This document shows, in pieces, positions 43,201 to 58,200 of a DNA stretch of 64,000 nucleotides; within the stretch, counting starts at the first letter, position 1, and each line of letters starts with the position of its first letter. The translations under genes and the position numbers were made by a program. Under the pieces are notes generated by a model. The model was not told the DNA's origin. It saw only the letters and a list, made by a program, of their open reading frames with translations, and made no database searches. The DNA comes from Echinarachnius parma (Eukaryota > Echinodermata > Echinoidea > Clypeasteroida > Echinarachniidae), in contig JBAMJV010003788.1 in NCBI GenBank assembly GCA_037951105.1, positions 62,001 to 126,000 of the forward strand. Direction: 5' to 3'.

Positions 43201-46200
43201 CCTGTATCCAAAGGGGCAGTGGCATGTGAATGAGCCCTGTGCATTCCGACAAGTCGCCAAACTCGTTATGTTGCATGGGTTCCCTTCATCACACTCGTTT
43301 ATATCTGTAGAGATACGCGAATTGTTTAATTAACACCAAACGTACCGAGTGCATATTCAATCGACCGCTTGGCTTCCATAGCTTTGATTGTGAGCAATGG
43401 TAATATGAGCCCAAGCACCACACGCTGTGGATCTTTAGTACATAGAGCCTCAAAACCATACAATATTGTCTCTCGGTGAAAATTTCAACTTTATGAGATT
43501 TGATACTTACATATTTCATCTGCATTCTCTGAACATTGCAGGTCCTAATTCGAATTTTTTAGACCATAAATAGATTTTGCTCGATGTGTGAGAATACTTT
43601 TCTGTATGATGAAAAACTTTAGAAGCGAGTTTCTCTGTTGTGTAACGAATAGCGAGGCTCTGGCCCACGTTATCAAATTGCATTTTTCTGGCCTTCAACA
43701 AACTTATACAAATTATGAATCAAGTTGTACATCATTTTAAAGCTGAAATCCAAGAGAATTAAGAACATTAAAAATCTCAATTCTGATATTTCCGACAATT
43801 AACCGAAAGTGTTAGAGGCGGACACATATGTATACTTATTGACCATGCTCATTGTATTGTTTGGTCGCAATGCAAACGTTAGTGGCTTTATTGTTCAGTG
43901 CACACGCTAATCTTCGATCATGCGTGGGCACTGGCTTTTCCATAGATTCCTTTCATTTCTCCCAAAGCAATTAAACTGTGGTCTTCCAATTCATGTTATG
44001 TTTGCGGATTAGGATCTTGGCACTGGACATGGGCCTCGATACTTACGTAATACCTTTTCATCGCGGGGGGGGGGGGGGGGGGGGGGTGAATGAATAAATC
44101 ATCCCCCCTGATGAATGGGTATCAATGACAGATCGACGCCCATGGCACTGGGAATATACTGTACTATATGGCAGTGCCACTTCTCGGGTTAACCTTTTTA
44201 AAATCACGGTTTAGCCTATCATATCATATAATATAATTTCATACACATATCATAAAATGACATCTTAAGGTAAAAGAATCTGATCAAAAAGACTCAAACA
44301 TACAATGCATGCGACATCTGCAAAAAAGGGGGAAATGCATGTTGCCAAAAATAATATTTCTGGAGCAGTTGTACAATCAAATAAACAAAAAGCCCAATGA
44401 AATGTTAAAGAATGAGTACAATTTTGGTTTACTGTATACATACCCCTGCAACTTATGGATGGAGGGGCCAGCTCGTTAGATTCACTGTATACAAGCTGTC
44501 CATCAAGGCATCTGATATCGTTTTCCAGACGATAACCGGGAGAAGTACATGAACAGAATTCTGAAAAGAGGCTTCCGTGTGTAAAACGACGAGTGCGACA
44601 GACAAGACGCATGTTAGATATCAGCCTACTCTCCCAGTTACATCCCGCTAAAATTGAGAGGTGGGAAACAAAACATTATTAACACTATTATTATTTAAAT
44701 TAATCAAGCCCACACCGGGCATTACGCAGTTTGGACATTCATACAACAACAATAACAGCAACCCCAAAACGCCATTTCTGAAAGTTAATTGCTGATTACA
44801 TAATGCAAAGTACAGACATATGTGTATACGTTTCGGACCAGAATAAACGAACCTAATTCTGCACACTTATATCCCACTATATTCGATAACACAAATATGA
44901 TAAAAAAACAATATCCTTACATTCACGAAACTTCATCATATGCCATAATATTTGTATATCCATGTTAGAAAACAGAAACTAACTTCTGTTTTTTAGTTCC
45001 ATGACAATTATCATTAATCAACGGTCAGATATATTTCCTTTTTCTTTAACAACAGTTCGGATAAACGTATTTATTTACCGTTGCATCCATATCCATCTTC
45101 ATCAAGGCTATAGCCAGACGGACAGCTGCATCGGTAGGACCCCGGTTGGTTCCTACAGGAGGCACGTCTAGATGTGTTGCATTGGTTGGCACCTTCATCA
45201 GCGCATTCATTTATATCTAATTAAATAACAATGACATCGGGTGTGTTATATTGAATGGTGAGTAGCAATGGGGTACTTATAGTTATATTGCGATTTGATA
45301 AACACATGAATGTTGCATGTGAATTGTGAATAATGAATACTTTTTAGAATATACCATTATGTATAATCTAAACAGAATACAATGTCATCGAGTGTGTTAT
45401 ATTGAGTTGCGAGTATTACTTATAGTGTATTGCAATATTATAAAAAAATATGAATTGTTCTTGTTAAATTTAAATAGAGTATTGAGCTAAGAATGATATA
45501 TTATTCCGATACATGTATTGCTAGAAGGTTATCCTATAGTTTGATGATTATACCATTACGTATATTCTAAACAAAATACAATGGCATCGAGTGTGTTAGT
45601 GAGTATTGAGATAGAAATGATACATTATTACAATAAATTTGTTGTTTGAAGGTTATCCTATAGTTTTGAGGATATAGGAATATTATACAAAATTATTATA
45701 CAGAAAACAATGACATTCAGTGTGTTATATTGCAATATAAAATACATGAATTGTGCATGCAAACTGTAAATTGTTTTGAGTTACGAATTATATGTTAATA
45801 CGATTAATTGAGTGTTTGAAGGTTAATTATAGAGTAAAGAAGAAAACAAAACATTGTTTATATTCAAATATCCTTGTTGTTATTTTAATGTCAATTTTGG
45901 GAGCAATCTTGGTCCGTATCGTCAGGTTAGTACATCTTGATTGTCTGACATAGCGTGGGTGTTCCGCCTCTCCCGATCGTCGTTTAATAGCCTAATCACA
46001 CCTACCTGCGATAAGCAGGCGACAGCTTTGGCTTACCCAAACTTACACCTGTTGCACAAAGGGCAGTACCATAACCAAGAGTAATTATTACGAAATCCAT
46101 GACTCGCATATCAAATTTGCCTATCGAACCTGCGCGCTTCAAGAAACAAATTCAGTAGATTTGTGACCAAGGGGACTCATGACGATCTTCTCCGGTATAT

Positions 46201-49200
46201 AACAGTGAAGAACAAATAACATAATTTGCCCTGCATCTCTAACTGATACACATAATCACATAAATCGCACTTTACTCTTCATCTTGCGTCCAATCTATTT
46301 AACTTGCAGTGGGACCTCATCGTTAACGTGGGACTGTGTGATATGTACTTTAATGAACTGGATTTTGGAAAGAACAGTTATATTGAGTATACAGGCAACT
46401 TACCATAGCACCGTTCAAGTATACTGAAAAGTTCAAAGCCGCGAGGACATTCACAAGTGTTATCGCTGGTTACACTGTTGTAACAGGTTGCATCGATGAA
46501 ACATCTATTAACTCCTTCGCATTCCCCGATGACCTCTATAAAACAATGTTAGACACGGCGTATTACGATTAAGATGGCGATAACATCACATACTTAATCA
46601 TAAATGAGTGATTTACATTACCACTGTTGCTTGAAAAAAATAACGAAGTTTAGCTCGAAAATATTTCAGTAGTGCGCAATATATGACACACATAGTATGT
46701 TTAAACTCTTTTTCGCTAGGCTGCCTTGCTATTCCAGTCTTTCCTCGTGACATGCTTCGACAAAAATGTCACTTGCCTTCGAAACGGTAGCTACTATTTC
46801 CCCAAATTTTGTTTCAAAAGATACACATATATCATTGTGACCCACGGCTTTAGGAAAGATTCATTTTATTAAGTAACACAGATTATGGGCAAAATATGCA
46901 TCAGGACCTTACAAAAAAATAATTTTGTTAATGCTGTTTGAACAAGTTGAAAAGTCAATTAATAAAAACTGCTAGCTTACCTACGCACTCTGTTCCATTC
47001 AGTACTAAACCTTCTCTGCAGATGCACCTATAACTCCCGATGGTGTTTTGGCAGTCGGCGTCGATCGGACATTCGATAGTTGTACATTCATCGATGTCCA
47101 TACATGCGTTACCGTCGCCAGAGAATCCACTATTGCACGCACACTCAAACGACCCTACGGTGTCACTGCATGTCGAATTCGCACCGCAAGGATTACCAAG
47201 AAGGCATTCATCGATATCTGTACCAAACAAAAGAACAAACACACTTGAAAAACAAAATAACAAGAAACATACGGTGAAAACATATTTAACGATATATACA
47301 CTGAACATTAAAGAGTACGCAATATAATTTTGCGAGGGTTACAGGTCATCAACAGTTGCTATTCCAACAATGTAACAAAACAAAATGTTAATTCACTCAA
47401 TTCATTTAAATTGAAATATAAAGAGTATCTATTGAATAATTTATGATATACATGTATTAAGCTAGATAATTTTGATACATATATCCAACCTATGTTAATT
47501 TGTAAATTATTTACTGTATGTAATACTTCCTATGCTCCTCCTTTTCTTTCTACATAATGTTATCATTCTCATGGGGCTATGCTATAAGTAAAATTTGACT
47601 TTGTATAGCCTCCCACATTTTCACAATGTACATGTAGTGTTACTTCTTTGCTTGTATTTCATCGTTTTTATCCTTTGTAAAGAATGACATGTATATATGT
47701 TGATGATGTGGAAAATAAAGTTCAAATCAATTCAATTCGACATTCGTCCGGAAACTGTTGGAATAGCAACACATAATTAAATTCGGATACAAATCTGGAA
47801 CGTCGATTTTTGTATGTGAAATAAACCTCATAATTTAGCCTTCAAATTAATTTATATACGAGTTGTGTTATATCATGGAAAGAGTATTTAAACGTACTTG
47901 TGCAATTCTGTCCGCCATATCCTTCTGCACACACACAGTCGAAAGATCCAACTGTGTTGCTGCAGTATGAATTCACTTGACAGATGTCATTCTGGAGACA
48001 CTCATCGATGTCTGAGCACAAGAATCCATCACCATCGAAACCAGAAGTGCAGTTACAGAAGAAGGATTCATCGGTTTCGGTGCAAGATGCGTTGGGGTGG
48101 CACGGGGATGATTCACACTCCATGAATACTGTGGCAATTGAAAAACAAAAGCAAGTGAAATATGATCCGCATGTATAACTAGGTAACTGAAATCTTAAGA
48201 TGCTGCGAACGATTGATTGGCCTATATTGCTGTTTTTTTATAGTGCTCTTCTCCTTATATTTCAGTTTGATTCATATCTCGCGTTATGGGCTATTGTTCA
48301 CAATATCATATTATAGTTCAATAGGGATACAAGGCACTTGACCACACCCTTGACTGTAAGCACTTGGCCCGTTATCTTAGTCAGTGCACACCCTCATCTT
48401 CAAGCATGTGGCATTTGTCTTTCAATAGATTAAATTTTAATGCCTAAATGTTCATTAACTATGACCTCCCTTTTGACCTTAAAGGCACTGGGTATATATT
48501 ATATTGGCATTTTCGGAATGAGTTGAGATATTGCAATTTTCTAAAAGTTATTTGATGACATGTGAACCTGTTCATAACTGCAATTTAATTACATGTATAA
48601 CTAAAATTGTCTGACTCTAAATATATTGAACTGTTTTCATGTGTTATTTTATTGAGACGCACGGTAATACATCTGTAATAACATTTGGCCAGACACAATC
48701 ATGCTAACTTCTCCATTAACAGCTTACGTATGTGGCATACTGACATCGTTAAGGCATTTGTGTGTTTGTATGGAGGGGTGGGTTGGGGGAGGGGCGTATT
48801 CCCAGGTGTTTACGGTTAGATTTGGTTATTTTTAAGAACAAATTCAATACTCCGGTTTATAAAGGTGAGTGTAAACGTCACATTTCGAGCCCCTTGGATG
48901 TCGGAGTGCCTGTAATTCATATAAATTAGAAGGTCGCCAACAACAGCGATGTGCGTAAAAGGGTGATTTAGTTTTAATCTTGTTCACCGTTATGAGACAT
49001 TATCACTTTTAGAAAATACTTTTGGACTGAACAACATTCCCTACTATAACTTTCCGCGTTGTATCTAAATATGTAGTTATGCTGAAGATGAAATGCACGA
49101 GCTTACACGCCAAGATGATTATATCGATTGATATGCTCATGATCCTTAAAAGGCAGTTGTTTCTATAAATCGGAAACCCAATTTTCAGCAGCTGTACTTA

Positions 49201-52200
49201 CTGCAACCCAGCTCATCTGTTTCGTCTAGACAGTCGGCAAACATATCGCACACAGCTGTTGCATTTATCACTCCGGAATCGCAAACAAATGCACCTGATT
49301 AAAGATGAGAGTAAAGACACACTCATTGAATTAAATTACAAATACATGGACATTGATGTTATCTTGTTTACGTTAGAAACCACTGGTGTCTTTTATCCAA
49401 TCAAATCTTTAACAAGAAACTGAACTCAAACAAATACAGAATAAAATTAGTTTACCACTCAATATGCTGTGTTTGTCAATGAAAAGAGTGGCGAGGTTTT
49501 TTTAATATGCATTTGCTTTAACCCGAAAATCGGAGGGAACGGGTTAATATTGCGAAATGCGCGTGTCTTCCCCAGCATGGCTTAGACCATGATACCCTAA
49601 AATATTTAATTTCCCCCTTCTTCCACACCTAAGCAGATGATGTGTGATTACCAATCTCTTTAATTGACATACTTTATTTTGGAAATTATCATGTATCTCA
49701 CCTGTAATGTTCCGTACGGTTATATTAAGAACGAAACCTCCACTTTCAGACGATGAATCCGCGTCAAATTCAACGAACATCTTCCCGGCATCAAGAAATC
49801 TTTCCAAAACAAACTCGGCGTTGTAGTAACCCGAGAAAATAATGGATGGTGTTCGAATTGTAGAATCCCATCCCGAGCCGAGCTTCAAGACGTCACCGTA
49901 ATGGAGGGATACAAAGAGGAAGGAAACCTGGTAGTAGACATCAGTCGTATCCTCTCCGGGCTCATACTGGAAGGTCCAGAACACGTACGCATTTGGTGGG
50001 TAGTTGGACGGGTAGTTGTGAGACACAAGTTGCACTTCTGCACCAGGCCCCAGACTTGTATCTGAAAAAATAAGCACATGATTAATTACACACACTTAGT
50101 CAACACTAGAATGAAACTATTATGCGTTTATCATGCCCTTTGAATATACTGTACTTTATTTTTACCTGCTTTTTTAAAACCACAAACCTGATAAACTAAA
50201 CGATGTATCTTTTTGTTAGAAGATTTAATTGAAGTTATGGAACATGCATTAACCCGTACGATAAACATACACATGTTTATTCAACTATTGTACCATCAAA
50301 TGAAAATGAAGGCACCAGTCCTGTGCATTATATATTACGGCATCCAAGTGACCAAAGTCCTATACCGGAACATTTTAAATACAATACCCATGGAATGGGT
50401 ATTTCAATATGGTATGAATTCCTTGTCTTTTTAAAATACTGCATTTCATATGGTATTACGTGATGTGATCGAGAAGAATCGGTCTTGGGTAGGCCTTGGT
50501 AAATGTTAGGTGTTTCATATATTCACTTTCAGTGTACTTCAAGATTTCTATCAGTAGACGACATTTAGTTCAAAACTTACATCCTTCGATGTTTGTATTT
50601 TATCAGTCTAAGCTTATCGTACGCTAAAATTAATAACAAAAACAAAAATCCAACAATTGACCAGACATACATCATAATTATTTGCAATGATCACACTTTA
50701 TGGGCTAGTCAATGAGAATGCAAAGGCAACTAAAGTGTACGTGCATATGTACTACACTGTGCGTCGAAGATATATGCAGTTTAATTAAAAGTATATATCA
50801 GTGTGTATCATCATTCTTATTCATGTTTGAGGTATATGCAGTATCATTGAAATGTGGTCGCTTCACTTCACACTAATACTCATGTGTTGACCGTAATCAA
50901 TCATTTAATTAACATCATGCGTTGGTTTGAGGCAAGTTCAATATTGGCCAACTTCAAAATGAATTGTTTTTGAAATCATAATGCACAACATGTTTTTGTT
51001 AGTGTCATGCATTGGGTTCTGTTTGAGTACATATTCATTTCCAATACAACTTAACGGCATATTAATTATGGAGTACGAAAAAAGCTACAACAATCAGAGA
51101 GGAAATATTGACTTTACTTGATTTTACATTTTGCTGTTCGGGGTTCAGACATGCAGTATATACATGTAATAAGCATCAAACATACGCAATTTTTGAATTT
51201 TTGCATTGTTTTTCAAGAGGTTAAATTGTAACAAAATAAATTCATCCCGAATGGTTAACATTGGTTGTATTGGTTTTGGCAATGAAATCCTGTATAAATA
51301 TAACGATATATAATCAAGATAATAGTAATAAATTCATCAGAGAAATATGATAAAACAAGTATGGATATATTTCATTGGGTAAGTAGAACGAATATTATTG
51401 ATAATCAAACAGGCATGCTGATGTTATACTCAACTGCAACTCATTTCATCCGCCCCGTCAGTGCAGTCAACCGTCAAGTCACACATTGATGCGAGGAGTG
51501 AATATGCATTGCATATTAATCCATCTGCACAGTAGGGAAACACAATTATAAATGTACAAAAGGGAAAAATTGTATCAATGCATACAGTATATCAGAGCGA
51601 ACAATTAAAATACACATGCATAACATAAACTGGTCCATTTCTATAATTATAGTAATTGCTCAGTGTTACTTGCAGAATCGTAAGCACAGCTTCATACTTA
51701 ATCGATATGTGTGCCTAGATTGGTTGTGAGCGATACAGTCATACTCATCATACCTGTGATATTCACAACGCTGATACGAAGACTGAATCCTTGGTATTGG
51801 TAGGATGAATCGGACCGGAATTCAACAAACATAGCACCGACTCTTAGATATCTGGTGACCGATTGTATGTTAGAATACTGTCCGTAGATGATCTTGGGAA
51901 GATCAGCATCGAAGCCCTCGCCGATATTAAGAATGTCACTGTAACGGTACAGATGAACGCGTTCGAGTAGGATGTTGTAGAAGAGGTCAGTAGTGTCTTC
52001 ACCGGGTGTGTACCGGAATGTCCAGAGGGCGTACGCATTCGGTGGGTAGTAGGAGGGATAATTGTGCGATGTAAGGTGAACTTCATCACCAATAGCTATC
52101 GTATGATCTGCAATTATGATAGTAATACAAAAACAAATATAGGCAGATCAATTAAAAACAAAAATACATGTCTAAAGGTACGTAAGGTTTTGGAGACTAA

Positions 52201-55200
52201 ATGTTAGTCTTAAATACGATCGTTTCGGATTTTATAAAGGCTTACTCATTTTGTGTGTGGAAACAAACAGAACATTACTGCTGCTACAATACTTCTGTTC
52301 TCTACCCAGGTGTATGAATGGGGACCCGGTATGAGGTGAAAGCCTTTATGTGAACGATCTTCTCAATGCCCATGAGCCGCTTGGAAGGAATGCTCCCCAG
52401 GGAGTGGAGATGGTGCACACAATGTGTGCTGGTTTGCATTGTATCCTATGACCGGGGTAATAATATTGTAAAGCGCTTAGAGATGATTATCAATCATATT
52501 AGGCGCTATATAAATCGAAACATTATTATTATTATTATTATTAAATGCATAAATATTTTGTTTATATACTCTACTATTTCCCCCCTAAACACACCACATT
52601 GCTAATGATACAAAAATCGTCATGAATCATAAATCACGATCGTTTTATATAATGATCTAATTTTAATTGTGTACCTTATAAATTCTTTAATATGTATTCG
52701 TGTAGAAGTGGTCGTCACCACGTGCAGTTTGCATGCTTACCCAACAATTTTTATTATTAGTTTGGCAAAATATGTTTTCGGTAAATTTCCCAAAACTGTT
52801 ATTTGGTTTTAACAAATTTTCACACTTTTCATTCAACATATACGCAATATCATTCACTATGTTTAATTGTCCTTTGTTATTGGAAACGGTTGGGATTTTA
52901 GTCATGTTGATTTTGCAAAAATTTTACTGCAAAGATACCGCAATAAATAAAAAGGAATGTGCTCAATCCTGTCAAAGTCGCTCCTTCAATATCTATTGGG
53001 GATTTCATTATCGGGGAAAACATTACATTTTAGAGGCCAGGAGAGTAGAAAGATTACGTTTAAAATGAGAAAAATCGAACCATATATACTTAACTGCAAC
53101 CAATTTCATCCGCCCCGTCAGTGCAGTCAACCGTCAAGTCACACGTTGTTTTGAGGAGTGAATATGCATTGCATATCAATCCATCTGCAAGGTAGGATAC
53201 AATAATATCAAGCTCTTAACGGGAGATAATTTAGCAAGATATTATAAGTTGCGAAATGGAAACATTACTATTCGTACAGTAACATTTACCCAACAAGCTA
53301 AAGAAATGTGAATAATGTTAACATTACTCAATTTTGTTAAGGGATACAAATAATACTTAGGACTCTTGAATCAGTATCAGTATTAGTTTAGTCAGTATCA
53401 TATTATAGCTCGTTGTGTTATAATAAGATACAACCACTGAACACCGGTTTCACTTTTCTTCCAGATTTTCCCTCATTAAATGAAATATAAATTCTTCTAT
53501 CTAATTTAAGATATTGTTTTAAACCTAAAAAGGCCGGGCTATTTGAGGTCTTCCTACGGCCGGGGGGGGGGGGGGGGGCATTATGGCCCCCCCCCCCCTT
53601 AAGATCTATAATTATAGTAATTGCTCAGTGTTACTTGCAGAATCGTAAGCACAGCTTCATACTTAATCGATATGTGTGCCTAGATTGGTTGTGAGAGATA
53701 CAATCATACTCATACTGTACCTGTGATATTCAAAACGCTGATACGAAGACTGAATCCTTGGTATTGGTAGGATGAATCGGACCGGAATTCAACAAACATA
53801 TCACCGGCTCTTAGATATCTGGTAACCGATTGTATGTTAGAATACTGTCCGTAGATGATCTTGGGAAGATCAGCATCGAAGCCCTCGCCGATATTAAGAA
53901 TGTCACTGTAACGGTACAGATGAACGCGTTCGAGTAAGATGTTGTAGAAGAGGTCAGTAGTGTCTTCCCCGGGTGTGTACCGGAATGTCCAGAGGGCGTA
54001 CGCATTCGGTGGATAGTTGGAGGGATAATTATGCGATGTAAGCTGAACTTCGTCATCAAAAGCTATTGTAAAATCTGCGATCATAATAATATTTGGGACA
54101 ATAGAGTAAGTTAACATAATGTCAATCTCTGGAACGATCGGTTCCGGTTGTATATGCAATACAATTGACTCTATGTAGGAAATAGGTACATATAAATAAT
54201 ATACAAACTATAGATCTAATGCTATCCTTTCCTCCGAAGGTAAGCCTTATCATAAATATTTGAGACTTTCTCGCGGACAATAAATTCGGACCTCTTTGTA
54301 TACGTGATATTTAATGGATGAATTATAATAACTCTGTATTGTGACATCAACGTTCAGATACACAAATAAAAATGGAAACCGGGGCTTTCAGTCTGCATCA
54401 ACGTTTCCAAAATTAAGTATACAGTATTTCCTGTTTAAATCTCCAGAAATGTGCCATTAGTATATCAATCATAATACGATCATGTAAATGACATGTGGTG
54501 AAATTGTGTGATACTTGGGATATACTTACTACAGTCCTTCTCATCTGTTCCATCGTAGCAGTTGAGCTCATAGTCACACACAGAACTAACGTTTATAGCA
54601 AATTTACGAGCGTCGCACACGAAAGGATCTGCATAATGTGGTTAATAAAGTATACACAATTTAAGCGATTTAGAGCACGACATGGGCAGGTACAATTAGA
54701 TCATCACGATTCAAATAGAACATGATTAATTACACAATGATGTAAAACTCACTATACTGCCGAATAGATGGACAGCATGCGAACAAAATTACCATACCAT
54801 GTCCACCTTCCATACATCATGCGACACGTACGTTTAGCATATTAACAACCTTTTTTGAAAACATTCATTTAAATATTTAAAAAGATCTAGTAACAATGTC
54901 AAATTACATAAAACTGACTTATAAGTCTAGCAGTCCTGAAATACATCGTTGTACTTGCATTACCAATAGAAAAACGGAACAAGTTACAGTTTTCCGCATG
55001 CCTCTTTCGTTAAAAAAGTTATTAATGATATGACATTCCTCACTGCAAAAGTTTGATCGGCCCGAAAGATCGATTTTTCACTTTGTAAATTTTTAAAAAC
55101 ATTTTTACTGACATATTTTCTGTGTATTTTTTCTCTACTGAAATTGTAAATTCTGATTAATTTGCTTTCACTTATGTTTCTACTGATATTTTTGCACGCG

Positions 55201-58200
55201 TACAAGAGTCAGTTATAGGACTGCATGCATTGATGAGTTTCAGAAGGTTGGTTAACTATATATTTGTAGAATGCTATCACAATTACTACTGCTTTTATTA
55301 ACAATTTTTAACACGCATCAATTTTAATTCAAGTGATCATTGCATTAAAACAAGAAATACAATCATACATACCTGTAAAGTTCTGCACCGTAATTGTAAG
55401 GTTGAAACCTTGATCTTGATACGATGACGTGGACGAGAATTCGACAAACATGTTCTCAGGTGGGAGGAAGACTATTCTCGGAGTTACATACACGCGGCCA
55501 TTGAACACCTGTGATATAGATGTGTTTGAAGGATCCCATCCCGTACCGACTGCCAACCGATCGTAATGATCTATTCGGATATTTCCGAAGGAGATCCTGT
55601 AGAAGTTGTCAGTTGTGTTCCCGGCAGGGTCGAACTGGAATGTCCACAGAACGTAAGCCGTAGGCGGGTAGTTCGATGGGTAACCATGAGATGCAAGATG
55701 GACGACATCACCAAGGGCTAGTGGTACATCTTTACAATGACAATTAGAAAGCATACAGTTACATTCCTGAAATAAACTGATGTCCAGTCAATTACAAAGT
55801 AAGTCTGTGTATATCATATTAGTGTACATGAGTGCTATATAATCGCGGGATGACTACAGAATTTAATCGCATGTGTGCAGTGGCGTAGCTACGGAGGGGC
55901 ACAGGTGGGGGATACGTACCCCTTCAATAATTTGGAAAAAATAATAGAAAACATCAGGGGACACTTTTTGAAGAAAAAAACAAAGAAATACATAAGGTGT
56001 GCCCCCTAATAATTTTGTGTGCACCCCAAATCAGTCCGACCACGCTACGCCACTGCATTGTGTATATGGAAACCTTATCTTTGGCAAATCTGCTTTATTC
56101 GAGGTGTATAATTGCCAGCGGGAGCAACGTGTACATAATCACTGGCAGTTATGAATTAAAAAAATCATCGACCATTTCAAGTTTATGGAATAAGCAGATT
56201 TATTTTATATGTACAACCGACTGTTACTGTATATTAGTTTGAACATATCGTTTTTTCGCACACTGGATTATACATGTACACCCCACCAACCCTGCAAAAG
56301 CTTTTGTAAAATCCAGGGAGTTCAACTGAAGGATTCTGATCGTCTTGACCGACTTTATGCCAGTTATCGCCGAGTATCAATATTATGTCTTTCATCTAGA
56401 AATTTATCGAGGCTATATAAACCAGCGGTTTCGGGCAACTACTCAACTAGTGGTCTCGGTCTCGGCCACAATCGGTGTCGGTCCTGCTTCTGTAAAATGC
56501 GCCCTCCCCCCTTTGAATAATCCTGGATATGGGTGTGCATAGGTCAACCATAATGATAAAGAAAGATATGCTATGGAGATTATATTAATCCATTACTCTG
56601 ATGTCATATCCAAATGACGGGTGAAATCATTAAATGGACGTGTAGAACTAATAGATATAATGGAATTGTTGAACACTTAACTGCAACTCCTTTCATCCGT
56701 CCCTTCATTACAGTCGGCCTGCAAGTCACATATTGCGTTCGTGAGGAGTGAATGTGCACTACATACCAATCCATCTGCAAAACAGGACAAATTGTTATTT
56801 TATCATCAAGACAGGTAGGCAAGTCATCAATAAATTCAAAATATCAACGAATCCGAAAAGTGAAACATTGACATGATGTATACAGTATATCGATTAAAAA
56901 ACAAGTTAGATGCACATAAGCTATCTATAACAACATGCAACTCATTATAGCGACATTTAATTGTCATGTAGACACCCGTAAACTTAATATGTCGCATGGT
57001 GTTGTGCAAAGTTCACGAGACATGTCGTTAGCCCTATTATCGTTTGAAACCGCATAGTTTCGTTTTGTTTAATGTGTTTGAACAATTACCCTGTTTACAC
57101 TATTTCCCTGATGAAAATGCTGATCATCGTTTCACTCAACAAGGAGTTTGTCCTCGTTCAATACCTTGATAGAGCGGATTTTCAATATTTGTTTTCATCT
57201 TTTCAGTCTTTTTTCATGGAGTAATAAGTTCGTAATATATCTGTACTGTTTTTGTGTATACGACATAGTCATAATCATATTATACCTGTAATATTTATCA
57301 CGCTGATACGGAGACTAAAGCCTTCGCGTACATATGATGAATAGGTTCGGAATTCCACAAACATATCACCGGCTTCTAGATATCTGTTCTCCGAACGTAC
57401 GTTAGAATGTTGTCCATAGATGATTTGGGGGTCCTCTGCATCTAGTCCCTCACCAATATTCAGAATGTCGTTAGTGTGCAGGTAAACGCGTTCGAGGAGG
57501 ATCCTGTAGAAGAGGTCAGTAGTGTCTTCACCCGGTGTGTACCGGAATGTCCAGAGGGCGTATGCATTCGGTGGAAAGTTGGAGGGATAATTGTGCGATG
57601 TAAGGTGAACTTCATCACCAAAACCTATCGTAAAATCTGTAATAATGATAATATATCAACAAAATACAACAAAAATTGGTAAATTATTGAGAACAAATGT
57701 TTCGTCAAATGTTTTGTGTTAATGTTTCGTAAAAAACAAAAAGTATACAGAATGCGACTCTACTTAAAGTTTGGTTAGGTATTGTTTGTTTTAAGTAATA
57801 CTTATTTCGGGAAATGCATTGACCAACATATCAAAATCGTGTGTATATTTATTTGTCCACTTTCCTAAAAATGCCACATTGTATTTGATGAAATTCAACG
57901 CGAAAACAAAATTATATTGACGAAAGTTAAATTTAATTAATGAACATTTATTTAAGATATTTTGCACAAAAAAAACAAAAAAAAAACACACTAACCTCCT
58001 TACTATAAGAGAGAAAAAACAACAACAATTGTTTCTTTTTCTAGCCATTGAACTTTAATTTGAAGGGAAATTTACACAATTTGGTGATTAAACAGAAACT
58101 ATAAAGTGGCGGTCCAAAAATATGGCAAGTAAAGCGCAATTTGCACCTCCTGGGTTTTATAGGCTAATAGTAATTTAAATATCAAAGTAAAAGCAAAGTA

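Noticed and set aside
45226..45840. CRISPR-like spaced repeats
   Set aside because: Units are long, variable and diverged, in an intron of a eukaryotic gene.
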